53,508 nucleotides of DNA. It comes from Prevotella sp. 885 (lineage in GTDB: Bacteria; Bacteroidota; Bacteroidia; Bacteroidales; Bacteroidaceae). The notes beneath the pieces are model-generated. The model saw nothing but the letters and a program-made list of their open reading frames with translations, was not told where the DNA came from and ran no database searches. Shown piece after piece: positions 9,024 to 16,290 of this stretch. The first letter of the stretch is position 1; each line of letters begins with the position of its first letter. A program made the position numbers and the translations under genes. The DNA is taken from assembly GCF_002265625.1 (NCBI RefSeq), contig NZ_NOVE01000019.1, positions 1 to 53,508 on the forward strand, given 5' to 3'.

Positions 9024-9998
9024 ATGAACGATATAGCTTCAGAACGACTAAAGCATGTGAACGAATATGCCGCCCATTGCATAAAAGACGAGGCAGAAGC
9101 AATGCTCAATCTCATACCACGACTGGACGAGAACTTCGAGAAAGCAGTGGAACTGATGTTCAACTGCCACGGAAAGGTAATCGTTACTGGCGTGGGAAAG
9201 AGCGGACACATCGGAGCCAAGATAGCAGCCACGCTTTCCAGCACGGGTACGCCGTCCTTCTTTATCAATCCTCTTGACGTCTATCACGGCGACCTTGGCG
9301 TTATGACCAAGGACGATGTCGTTCTCGCCATCAGCAACTCAGGTCAGACAGACGAGTTGCTGAGATTCATCCCCATGGTGCTGCACATGCAAATCCCCAT
9401 CATCGGCATGAGCGGCAATCCCGATTCGCTCCTTGCAAAATACAGCACGGCGCATATCAATGTGCGTGTGGAAAAGGAAGCCTGCCCGCTCAACCTCGCC
9501 CCGACAAGCAGCACCACGGCTACTCTCGCTATGGGCGACGCCCTTGCTGTGGCGCTGATGAAGGTGCGCGACTTCAAGCCGCGCGACTTCGCACAGTTCC
9601 ATCCCGGCGGATCACTCGGCAAGCGACTCCTTACAACGGCTGAAGACGTTATGCGCTCTGACGACCTACCCGTGCTGACACGCGATATGAATCTCGGCGA
9701 CGCCATCATTCTCGTCAGCAAAGGAAAGCTCGGACTGGGCGTGGCTATGGAAGACAACCGCGTGGTCGGTCTTATTACGGACGGCGACATCAGACGTGCC
9801 ATGGAGAAATGGAAAGAGCATTTCTTCGTCAAGCACGTGGAGGACATCATGACCACAACGCCTAAGATGGTGCTTCCGACTACCAAGATCAGCGAGATAC
9901 AAAAGATAATGAACAAATATAAAATCCACTCTGTACTTGTCGTAGACGACAAGCAACACTTACTCGGAGTGGTAGACCATTACCGTTGCATGGTATAA
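9024..9998 (+). CDS. kdsD: Arabinose-5-phosphate isomerase, KpsF/GutQ family
   Basis: Converts D-ribulose 5-phosphate to D-arabinose 5-phosphate, the sugar used by KdsA. The 324-residue product has an N-terminal SIS sugar-isomerase domain (about 35-175), with TGVGKSGHIGAKIAATLSSTG and ISNSGQTDE. Two CBS domains fill about 205-324 (VMRSDDLPVLTRDM; LGVAMEDNRVVGLITDGDIRRAM; GVVDHYRCMV). The length and SIS-CBS-CBS order are typical. It lies 63 bp after kdsA and is presumably co-transcribed. Its 3' end is part of a 22-bp-period duplication (9984-10025). Confidence 0.93.
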   Translation: MNDIASERLKHVNEYAAHCIKDEAEAMLNLIPRLDENFEKAVELMFNCHGKVIVTGVGKSGHIGAKIAATLSSTGTPSFFINPLDVYHGDLGVMTKDDVVLAISNSGQTDELLRFIPMVLHMQIPIIGMSGNPDSLLAKYSTAHINVRVEKEACPLNLAPTSSTTATLAMGDALAVALMKVRDFKPRDFAQFHPGGSLGKRLLTTAEDVMRSDDLPVLTRDMNLGDAIILVSKGKLGLGVAMEDNRVVGLITDGDIRRAMEKWKEHFFVKHVEDIMTTTPKMVLPTTKISEIQKIMNKYKIHSVLVVDDKQHLLGVVDHYRCMV

Positions 9999-10025
9999 AG
10001 AAATACGTTGCAAGGTATAAAGAAA
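9984..10025 (+). repeat. Short tandem duplication across the kdsD stop codon
   Basis: Two 20-bp copies with a 22-bp period occupy 9984-10003 and 10006-10025, each of the form CGTTGCAnGGTATAAAGAAA, with one difference. The first copy contains the last codons and stop of kdsD. The second lies in the gap before the cardiolipin synthase gene and supplies a TTG that could be read as an upstream start of that gene. Confidence 0.85.
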
Positions 10026-10037
10026 GCAAAAGCAAGA

Positions 10038-11309
10038 ATGACATTCAGGACATTAATCGTAACCATTATCGCCAACTTCTGCCTCCTCTCCGCAGCCAAC
10101 GCCCAGAGAAGCGACTCAACCATCGTAAGACAGCTGCGTGAAGAAGGCATCCGATTCTCTGACAACAACAGCGTGACGCTGCTTATGAGCGGGCAGGAGA
10201 AGTTCGACGACATGTTCTGCGCAATAAGACAAGCACGCAGCAGCGTGCACCTCGAATACTTCAATTTTCGAAACGACTCGATAGCCTCCCTACTCTTTGA
10301 TCTGCTTGCAGAGAAAGCGAAGGAAGGCGTTGAAGTGCGTGCCCTCTTCGACGGATTCGGGAACGACTCAAACAATCAGCCGCTTCTCAAGAAGCACATA
10401 AAGGCAATACGCAAGCGTGGCATCGAGATTTATGAATTCGACCCCATACGCTTCCCTTGGATTAATCATGTGCTACATCGCGACCACCGTAAGATTGTGG
10501 TAATAGACGGACAAATAGCCTATACTGGCGGCATGAACGTGGCTGACTATTACATCAAGGGAACACCGCAGGTGGGAGAATGGCGAGACATGCACTGCCG
10601 TATTGACGGCGACGAGGTGAACACGCTGCAGGCCATCTTCCTCAGAATATGGAACAAGACGGCACGACAAAACGTTCACGGAGCTAAATACTTTCGAGGC
10701 ATACGCGGAGGCTATTACTTCCACGACCTCAAGCCTGACACCTGCTGCACAGCGGGACACAAGATGGTGGGTATTATCAATCGCGAACCGCGTACATCCA
10801 ACAAGATTATACGCCAGTTCTACATCAATGCCATCAACGATGCCAAGGACAGCATAAAGCTCGTCAACCCCTACCTCACCCTAACCGGCAAGCTGAAACG
10901 CGCTCTTAAGCGTGCCGTAAAGCGCGGCGTAAAGGTGGAGGTGATGGTATCGGCAAAGAGCGACATCCCATTGACTCCCGACTGCGTGTTCTACAACGTA
11001 CACAAGCTGATGAAGCACGGCGTGGACGTATATATTTACGAACTGGGATTCCATCACACTAAGATAATAATGGTGGACGGAATGTTCTGTACAGTGGGCA
11101 GCGCAAACCTCAATTCACGCAGCCTGCGCTTCGATTATGAGGAGAACGCCGTAATCATCGACCCCTGCACAACGGCAGAACTGTCGCACATGTTCGACCA
11201 CGACAAGACGCGCAGCTTTAAGCTTACACCAGAAAAGTGGAAAGAATTCCGCACTGGATGGCAGAAGTTCGTAGGATGGTTCGCCCATTTCCTCGCTCCA
11301 GTGCTGTAG
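10038..11309 (+). CDS. Phospholipase D-family cardiolipin synthase-like protein
   Basis: Predicted to join two phosphatidylglycerols into cardiolipin, or to act as a related phosphatidyltransferase. It carries both HKD motifs of the PLD superfamily: HRDHRKIVVIDG (His150, Lys152, Asp157) with TGGMN after it, and HHTKIIMVDG (His340, Lys342, Asp347) with GSANLNSRSL after it. From the ATG at 10038 it has 423 residues with a signal-peptide-like N-terminus ending SAANAQ. That differs from ClsA proteins with two N-terminal membrane segments and suggests a periplasmic enzyme. A TTG at 10008 could add ten residues. It follows kdsD closely and ends at a strong terminator. Confidence 0.82.
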   Translation: MTFRTLIVTIIANFCLLSAANAQRSDSTIVRQLREEGIRFSDNNSVTLLMSGQEKFDDMFCAIRQARSSVHLEYFNFRNDSIASLLFDLLAEKAKEGVEVRALFDGFGNDSNNQPLLKKHIKAIRKRGIEIYEFDPIRFPWINHVLHRDHRKIVVIDGQIAYTGGMNVADYYIKGTPQVGEWRDMHCRIDGDEVNTLQAIFLRIWNKTARQNVHGAKYFRGIRGGYYFHDLKPDTCCTAGHKMVGIINREPRTSNKIIRQFYINAINDAKDSIKLVNPYLTLTGKLKRALKRAVKRGVKVEVMVSAKSDIPLTPDCVFYNVHKLMKHGVDVYIYELGFHHTKIIMVDGMFCTVGSANLNSRSLRFDYEENAVIIDPCTTAELSHMFDHDKTRSFKLTPEKWKEFRTGWQKFVGWFAHFLAPVL

Positions 11310-11331
11310 TAGAAATCAGCCAAAAGCATAC

Positions 11332-11380
11332 AAAAAAGCGGTATAGGAACTCAATAGCAAGATTCCTATACCGCTTTTTT
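11332..11380. terminator. Bidirectional terminator between the cardiolipin synthase and luxR genes
   Basis: An 18-bp perfect stem lies between 11332-11349 and 11363-11380 (AAAAAAGCGGTATAGGAA and its complement), flanked by A- and T-runs. It separates two convergent units. Confidence 0.88.
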
Positions 11381-11411
11381 CTTTTATATGTCTAAACAGA
11401 CAATACAATCT

Positions 11412-12047
11412 TTATATCTCATTCACATCCACAAGACCGTGCATGACGGCGTATATGGTCAGGGCAGACACTGAATGAATGCCGAGCTTTGACATTACGT
11501 TCTTACGATGCGACACCACTGTAGGCAGACTCAGACTGAGCCGTTCGGCTATCTCCTTGTTGATGTTTCCCTTCACCACCAGCGCCATCACTTCCATTTC
11601 ACGCGCCGACAGCGGACACGCCATGCTTCGGTCGTCTGCCGTTGGCGCGTCTTCTTTCAGCACAGATGGAAGATTCTTTCCATGGGCATGGGCGTGCTGT
11701 TCGAGCATGAGCAGCGAACGGAGCAGCTGCTTCTCTGACTGACTCACGCATATAGTGTGGAACGAACCTACGGACGCGTCCTCATCGGCAAGCGAATTGA
11801 CGAGGACAATGGTCTTGTGGCGCTGCGCCTGAAAGAAAGCCATATGCGAAAGGACAATACGAACGTCCACAAAGAAATGGAAATAACGCTCGGGATGGTT
11901 TGCCTCAAGTTCTGCAAACGACCCGTAAGCGTCTACGGTGATTTTCGGCATTACCGACTCTAATAAATGCGACAACCCCAACACGGCGAGCGTGTTGGGG
12001 TCGATGATTGCTATACTTGGTTTGTGAATTGTCTCACTCATTGCCAA
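11412..12047 (-). CDS. LuxR-type response regulator-like protein
   Basis: The 211-residue product has a receiver-like N-terminal half: AIIDPNTLAVLGLSHLLE, with Asp16 as a possible acidic-pocket residue and Asp61 in FFVDVRIV at the phospho-acceptor position. The usual lysine after strand 5 is not evident, so phosphorylation is uncertain. The C-terminal half is a LuxR/FixJ helix-turn-helix (LSAREMEVMALVVKGNINKEIAERL, then SHRKNVMSKLGIHS). It begins 21 bp after nrdG, so it looks like the third gene of an nrdD-nrdG-luxR operon. Its HTH and tail resemble those of the hemerythrin-LuxR protein encoded upstream. Confidence 0.8.
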   Translation of the reverse strand: MAMSETIHKPSIAIIDPNTLAVLGLSHLLESVMPKITVDAYGSFAELEANHPERYFHFFVDVRIVLSHMAFFQAQRHKTIVLVNSLADEDASVGSFHTICVSQSEKQLLRSLLMLEQHAHAHGKNLPSVLKEDAPTADDRSMACPLSAREMEVMALVVKGNINKEIAERLSLSLPTVVSHRKNVMSKLGIHSVSALTIYAVMHGLVDVNEI

Positions 12048-12068
12048 AGTTCATGTTTTCTTACACTC

Positions 12069-12536
12069 TTATTTCTTCCAGAAACGCGACGTGATATCCG
12101 TAAAGTCATCACCAACGGCACGCTTATAGAGGCGTTGGTTGGTGGTGCGCTCCTTGAGACATCCGAGATGCTCGATGTACGGACCGAGCTTGATGTAGTC
12201 GAAGTCGCGCTTGCGTATTGACTTCGGGAAAGTCTGACGACCGCTATACCAAGCCACCTTCAGCCCTTCGTGCTCACGATGCAGATACTGCGCCAGCTGG
12301 CTGACATACTTCGGGTCAGCGTCGCCACCCATAAAGCAGATGCACGTAATGTCGCCGCCATACTGTCTCATAAACTTATCGAGCACCATTGGCGTAAGCG
12401 GTTCGCCAATGTTCTCCCACAGATACTGGCTGTGACAGCCCGGACAGCGGCACGGACATCCCGTGATGTTGATGGACAATGTCACCTCATCCGGGATTTC
12501 CTGAAAGACAATTCCTGTATTGAGATAATTAAGCAT
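12069..12536 (-). CDS. nrdG: Anaerobic ribonucleotide reductase activating protein (radical SAM)
   Basis: Radical-SAM activase that uses a [4Fe-4S] cluster and S-adenosylmethionine to generate the glycyl radical on NrdD. The 155-residue product has the cluster motif CxxxCxxC (Cys27, Cys31, Cys34, in TGCPCRCPGCHSQYLW), then ITCICFMGGDADP and YSGRQ. Length is normal. It lies 36 bp after nrdD on the same strand. The N-terminus MLNYLNTGIVFQEIPDEVTLSI is usual for the Bacteroidetes form. Confidence 0.95.
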   Translation of the reverse strand: MLNYLNTGIVFQEIPDEVTLSINITGCPCRCPGCHSQYLWENIGEPLTPMVLDKFMRQYGGDITCICFMGGDADPKYVSQLAQYLHREHEGLKVAWYSGRQTFPKSIRKRDFDYIKLGPYIEHLGCLKERTTNQRLYKRAVGDDFTDITSRFWKK

Positions 12537-12572
12537 AATTACTATAATTATAATATTAGGGGTTTCTGACTC

Positions 12573-14675
12573 TTAGTCCTGCAGCGACTGATTGGCTCCT
12601 GCATAGAAACGACGCTCTGCCTCCTGCTGACGAGCCTGCGAGAAGTTGCTTACGCGCTTCAGATAGCCGATGATACGTGTCATATAGTCGACGTTCTCAC
12701 TGCCGCAATGCGGACACTTCTTCAGGTAACGCTTGTCGATATGACCACAATCGTTGCAGATGGTGTTGGGGATATTGAACGTGAAGTAGTTGCATCCCTC
12801 CTTCGCCGCTACGCGCAGAAGCTGACGATACTGAGCCTTTGAGAGATGTTCCTCAAGGTTCATGTGCAACGCTGAGCCACCTGTGAGGTGCTCGATGTAA
12901 GGAGCGCCATGCATCTTAAACTTGTCCACGATGTTCAATGAGTCGTCCTCCACTACATAGAAGTAGCTGTTATAGCAGTCGCGCGGAACGAAATAGCCGT
13001 CCTCACGGTCCCACTTGGCATGCTTCACGCCCACGTTCTCGGCAGGAATCATCTCGCAGTTGAACATCACTTCCTTAGTGCGATACTGCTTGTTGAACTT
13101 CTCCACCAGTCCGAGCACCTTCTGCACGAAGTGGAGATAGTCAGGATTGTCACTGATCTTCAAGCCCATAAACTCGGCAGCCTCAACCAAACCGTTCACG
13201 CCGATGGTGAGATACTGACGGCTCATATTGATGTATCCGGCATCAAAGAGCGGCAGCATACCCTGCTTCTGCAGTTCCTTGAGGTTTTCGTTGTAAGCCA
13301 ACTGCACCTTGTGGCAGAGGTCGATAACCTCTGAAAGATAGTCAGCATAGTCGAGTCCGTTCTTCACGGCGTACTGAATGCAGCGGTTCAGGTTGATAGT
13401 GAGCACGCTCTTCGAACCTGTTGAAACGCCACCAGCTCCGAGCGTATAGCTGAAGCCGTTGTCCTGAATCTCGTTGCGCAGACGGCAGCAAGAGCTGAGC
13501 GAGTCAGCGTTGTCGCTCATGTATGTGAAGAAAGAGTGACCCTCTGAATACATCTCCGCAGTGAAGTCGCCCCACTCCTTGTCAATGACGTCGCCGTCCT
13601 TGGCGAGGAGCGCCATTGTCTCCACGGGGAAGGTCAACACGGTCTTGGTGCGTTCCTTGTTAAACCACTTCATGAAGCGCTTCTGCAACCATGAGAGACC
13701 GTTCCAGTCGGGCTTCGATCCGTCGGGGAACATAAAGTCGCCGAAGAGACTCTCGAAGTATGGTTTGTCATAATAAGCCACGTTCCAGAACACAGCCTGA
13801 TAATTGCGTGCGCCGGTAGGCTGGTTGATGGAATAGACAATCTGCTCGAAGCAGTCTGTGATGATCTTGTCAATGGTGCGCTGCTTAACGGAAAGGTCCA
13901 CCACCTTGTCGGCTTCCTTCCAGTAGTCGATGCCATATTCCTTACCGATGAAGTAATTAAGGTACATCAAGAACTCCGGTGTGGCACACGCACCGCTGAG
14001 CATACTTGACACCATGAACACCATATTGACGAAGCCTCCACAGAACGACTTGAGGTTGGTCGGAGCAGTAGAGTTGCCGCCGATAGGACCGGTGCCGTTC
14101 ATAAGCCACGGATACATCGTTATGGATGCGCAGTAGTTGGCAAGCGATGTCTCGTCGTTCTTATATATGAAGTGGTGGTTGAGCTTGTCGATATACTCCT
14201 CAGCCACGTCCTTTCCGAACATCTGCTTGATGCGGTCGACGAGCAGACGGCGGTTCAGACGGATGAAGCTTGCCTTGGGTAATTCTCCGATAAGAGTGGC
14301 GATGTTTTTGTGTTCAACGTTTGCATTTGCGTCAAACTTTGAACCAGTGGCAGCATTCGATGCCTTGCAATAATCTGTAAGGAACTTAAGCTTCTCCAAC
14401 GTCTCGCGATCCTCGTTATGACGCTGACGATAGAGCATGAAAGACTTAGCTACCTTATAATAACCCTCGCGCATAAGAGCCTCCTCCACCTGGTTCTGAA
14501 TGTCCTCTACGGTGATACCCTCAGAAATGCTTAAGTGACTGAGAATCTTAGAGACTGCATTCAAGTCGACGTCTTCACCGACCGACTGGAATGCCTTAAT
14601 TATGGCGTTCATTATCTTGTCCAAAGAAAACCTATCGTGAGATCCATCACGCTTGGTAATTATAAAATCTTTCAT
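12573..14675 (-). CDS. nrdD: Anaerobic (class III) ribonucleoside-triphosphate reductase
   Basis: Oxygen-sensitive glycyl-radical enzyme making deoxyribonucleotides under anaerobiosis. The 700-residue product begins with an ATP-cone allosteric domain (FIITKRDGSHDRFSLDKI). Near the C-terminus four cysteines (640, 643, 654, 657) form the zinc site, followed by RIIGYL, whose glycine (670) is the expected radical residue. Length matches the family. It has its own promoter at 14852-14845 and a leader of roughly 160 nt holding unusual repeats (14734-14795), so regulation in the leader is possible. nrdG and a luxR gene follow in the same direction. Confidence 0.96.
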   Translation of the reverse strand: MKDFIITKRDGSHDRFSLDKIMNAIIKAFQSVGEDVDLNAVSKILSHLSISEGITVEDIQNQVEEALMREGYYKVAKSFMLYRQRHNEDRETLEKLKFLTDYCKASNAATGSKFDANANVEHKNIATLIGELPKASFIRLNRRLLVDRIKQMFGKDVAEEYIDKLNHHFIYKNDETSLANYCASITMYPWLMNGTGPIGGNSTAPTNLKSFCGGFVNMVFMVSSMLSGACATPEFLMYLNYFIGKEYGIDYWKEADKVVDLSVKQRTIDKIITDCFEQIVYSINQPTGARNYQAVFWNVAYYDKPYFESLFGDFMFPDGSKPDWNGLSWLQKRFMKWFNKERTKTVLTFPVETMALLAKDGDVIDKEWGDFTAEMYSEGHSFFTYMSDNADSLSSCCRLRNEIQDNGFSYTLGAGGVSTGSKSVLTINLNRCIQYAVKNGLDYADYLSEVIDLCHKVQLAYNENLKELQKQGMLPLFDAGYINMSRQYLTIGVNGLVEAAEFMGLKISDNPDYLHFVQKVLGLVEKFNKQYRTKEVMFNCEMIPAENVGVKHAKWDREDGYFVPRDCYNSYFYVVEDDSLNIVDKFKMHGAPYIEHLTGGSALHMNLEEHLSKAQYRQLLRVAAKEGCNYFTFNIPNTICNDCGHIDKRYLKKCPHCGSENVDYMTRIIGYLKRVSNFSQARQQEAERRFYAGANQSLQD

Positions 14676-14733
14676 ATCGCTTAGTTTAATATTTTTAGTA
14701 AATTATATTATGTCGCAGTCTTAAAAAGTTACC

Positions 14734-14795
14734 CCTTTTGGAAAACTTTTTCAATTCGAAGTTTCCAAAAGTTGTCCGTTTTGGAAAACTTTTCG
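14734..14795 (-). promoter_or_regulatory. Three-copy alternating repeat in the nrdD leader
   Basis: The block TTTTGGAAAACTTTT occurs at 14736-14750 and 14779-14793. Between them (around 14762-14774) is an inverted, slightly shorter version, TTTCCAAAAGTTG. The same-orientation copies are 43 bp apart, close to four helical turns. In nrdD mRNA the middle copy can pair with either neighbour, giving mutually exclusive hairpins. Equally, the block could be a multi-site protein operator. It is not a recognised riboswitch and does not look like an NrdR box. Confidence 0.6.
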
Positions 14796-14844
14796 GATAA
14801 TCATTGCCGCAAAAGTTTCAACTTTCATCTCCTCGAAACGTTTG

Positions 14845-14852
14845 CAAAGATA
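14845..14852 (-). promoter_or_regulatory. -7 box for nrdD
   Basis: Minus-strand TATCTTTG (14852-14845), followed by CAAAC, fits TAnnTTTG. No TTG is seen at -33. That region instead carries the AATAGGTAC motif (14879-14871), consistent with an activator-dependent promoter. Confidence 0.55.
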
Positions 14853-14885
14853 CTATAAAAAAGTGACTCCTGTACCTATTGGACA

Positions 14886-14911
14886 TAAAAAAAGCGGAAA
14901 AATTTTCCGCC
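14886..14911 (-). terminator. Terminator of the hemerythrin-luxR gene
   Basis: The minus strand reads GCGGAAAA, a short loop, TTTTCCGC and then a run of seven Ts. It lies 28 bp past the stop codon and separates this gene from the nrdD promoter. Confidence 0.8.
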
Positions 14912-14938
14912 TTAAAACTTGTTAAAAGAATGCCGATT

Positions 14939-15895
14939 TTATAGCTTCACCGTAGAGATATCCACGAGGTTGTTAACTATTGCGTAAATGGTAAGCCCTG
15001 CCGGGCTGTGTATCTGCAACTTACGCGCAATGTTGCGTCTGTGGGTGATGACCGTATTGACGGCAATGCACAGATGATCGGCTATTTCCTTGTTGGTCAT
15101 ACCCTGCACGAGCGCCACAATGACGTCCTTTTCGCGCTCGCCGAGAGCCTCCGTTCCTTCCTGATTCTTGCTTATCATATTGGATATCTTGGCTGTCACG
15201 TCGCTCTGCTTCGATTTCTGTTCCAGTCGTCTTACAGCAGGAATAAATATGTTGTCCTCCACCTGGGCGTGCAACGCAAGCCATTCCTCATTATTATATA
15301 TATCATAAAGAGTGGCTGAGAGCTGATTGTTATGCAGCCCGTCGCTGGGCAGATACTTGATGATGATGCTCTTCAGCTCGCGCAACTTCGTGCTTTCCTG
15401 GCTGTGATGCTTCGAGTACATATCAATCTCGAAGCTTCCAGCCACCTTACCTTCGAGCAGCGCCTCCACGTACGGATAGACGTTACGCTCCTCATACTTC
15501 ATGTGCGTAGTGACGGAACGAGCGTATTCGTCATACAGTTTCATTATGAGCTTGGCGAGGTTGTCATTCTCGTCAAGGGCGTCCATAAGCTCGCGGCGTA
15601 TAAACGGTAGCTGGAACTCTATGTAGTAAGCATGGCTTGCTCTGAGATACTGAAGGAGCGTAGGTACTGACAATTTAGAGACATCCTCAAGATAGCTGTT
15701 GCCGTTAATGGTGAAATTCACAACCGCAAGGAACGTATATGTGTCCACCTTCTGCTCCTCGCACACCTGCTTTACGGTCTTATCGCCGAAGCCGAGACTT
15801 ATGCCGAAGCTTCCAAGGCTCTGCAGCAGGTTATAGTTGTCCCTGATAAGAGAAATCATCTTGTCATCGGGCTCGTACATTTTCTGATGCTTCAT
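14939..15895 (-). CDS. ScdA-N / hemerythrin-like / LuxR fusion regulator
   Basis: The 318-residue protein has three parts. Residues about 9-65 resemble the ScdA N-terminal domain of iron-cluster repair proteins (YNLLQSLGSFGISLGFGDKT). Residues about 85-225 look like a hemerythrin HHE four-helix bundle, with candidate ligands His88, His131 and Glu135 (HMKYEE), His163/164, and His209 and Glu213 (HAQVED). Residues about 250-316 are a LuxR helix-turn-helix (LGEREKDVIVALVQGMTNKEIADHL). Stand-alone ScdA/YtfE proteins handle iron for damaged Fe-S clusters and respond to NO or oxygen. The fusion to a DNA-binding domain therefore suggests a sensor of oxygen, NO or iron. It lies directly upstream of the oxygen-sensitive nrdDG unit and divergent from the porin-imelysin operon. 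No start upstream of 15895 is evident. Confidence 0.8.
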   Translation of the reverse strand: MKHQKMYEPDDKMISLIRDNYNLLQSLGSFGISLGFGDKTVKQVCEEQKVDTYTFLAVVNFTINGNSYLEDVSKLSVPTLLQYLRASHAYYIEFQLPFIRRELMDALDENDNLAKLIMKLYDEYARSVTTHMKYEERNVYPYVEALLEGKVAGSFEIDMYSKHHSQESTKLRELKSIIIKYLPSDGLHNNQLSATLYDIYNNEEWLALHAQVEDNIFIPAVRRLEQKSKQSDVTAKISNMISKNQEGTEALGEREKDVIVALVQGMTNKEIADHLCIAVNTVITHRRNIARKLQIHSPAGLTIYAIVNNLVDISTVKL

Positions 15896-15987
15896 ATTTG
15901 AGTTGCTTATACCTAATTGTGACTAATAGCGAAGGACGAAAGCCAAAATTCGCTTACCTTTTGTCACATTAATTATTATTACGGCTG

Positions 15988-16018
15988 CAAAATAACAAAA
16001 AAAACACGAAATTACCAA
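15988..16018 (-). promoter_or_regulatory. Probable promoter of the hemerythrin-luxR gene
   Basis: On the minus strand TTG (16018-16016), a 20-bp spacer and TTATTTTG (15995-15988) fit the Bacteroidetes pattern with one mismatch at the second base of the -7 box. Confidence 0.45.
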
Positions 16019-16155
16019 TCACTATATGTAGGTATTTTCCGTAATAATGTATTTTTTAAAGCTTCTCATTACCTAAAAATGGTCAAATATCCCAACTTTC
16101 GACAATAACGAAAACGCCAAAACAACCATTAAGGAATTTTACCAAAATTTAGGTA

Positions 16156-16186
16156 TTGTCTACCTTTTCGGATATAAATACCTTTG
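16156..16186 (+). promoter_or_regulatory. Promoter of the porin-imelysin-oxidoreductase operon
   Basis: TTG (16156-16158), a 20-bp spacer and TACCTTTG (16179-16186) match the Bacteroidetes consensus. The -33 TTG overlaps the end of a TTAGGTAT motif (16149-16156). Confidence 0.75.
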
Positions 16187-16290
16187 CAGAAAAAATTAAG
16201 CACCAAGACAAAATCCTATCAAGGACACTTTGTGTTATAATTTTCATCAAACAGATAAGCAATAATAACAATATTATAATAACGAAAAAG

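Larger units (their letters stand above)
15896..16290. other. Divergent regulatory region between the hemerythrin-luxR gene and the porin operon
   Basis: This 395-bp AT-rich region holds two divergent promoters (minus 16018-15988; plus 16156-16186). Four copies of a TAGGTA-containing motif lie at 15909-15916 (inverted), 16027-16034, 16069-16076 (inverted) and 16149-16156. No gene is supported. The porin frame is open back to 16156, but that stretch lies at and downstream of the promoter and reads as leader. Confidence 0.6.

Noticed and set aside
4759..11380. Shared GCAAGATT string in three terminator hairpins (near 4800, 8038 and 11357)
   Set aside because: It is eight bases only and partly forms stem arms; other terminators in the window lack it, so chance is likely.
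14676..14938. NrdR box or cobalamin riboswitch before nrdD
   Set aside because: The repeats do not match either pattern as I know them.
16156..16290. N-terminal extension of the porin
   Set aside because: The operon promoter lies at 16156-16186, so the upstream codons fall at or before transcription start; the signal peptide begins at 16291.
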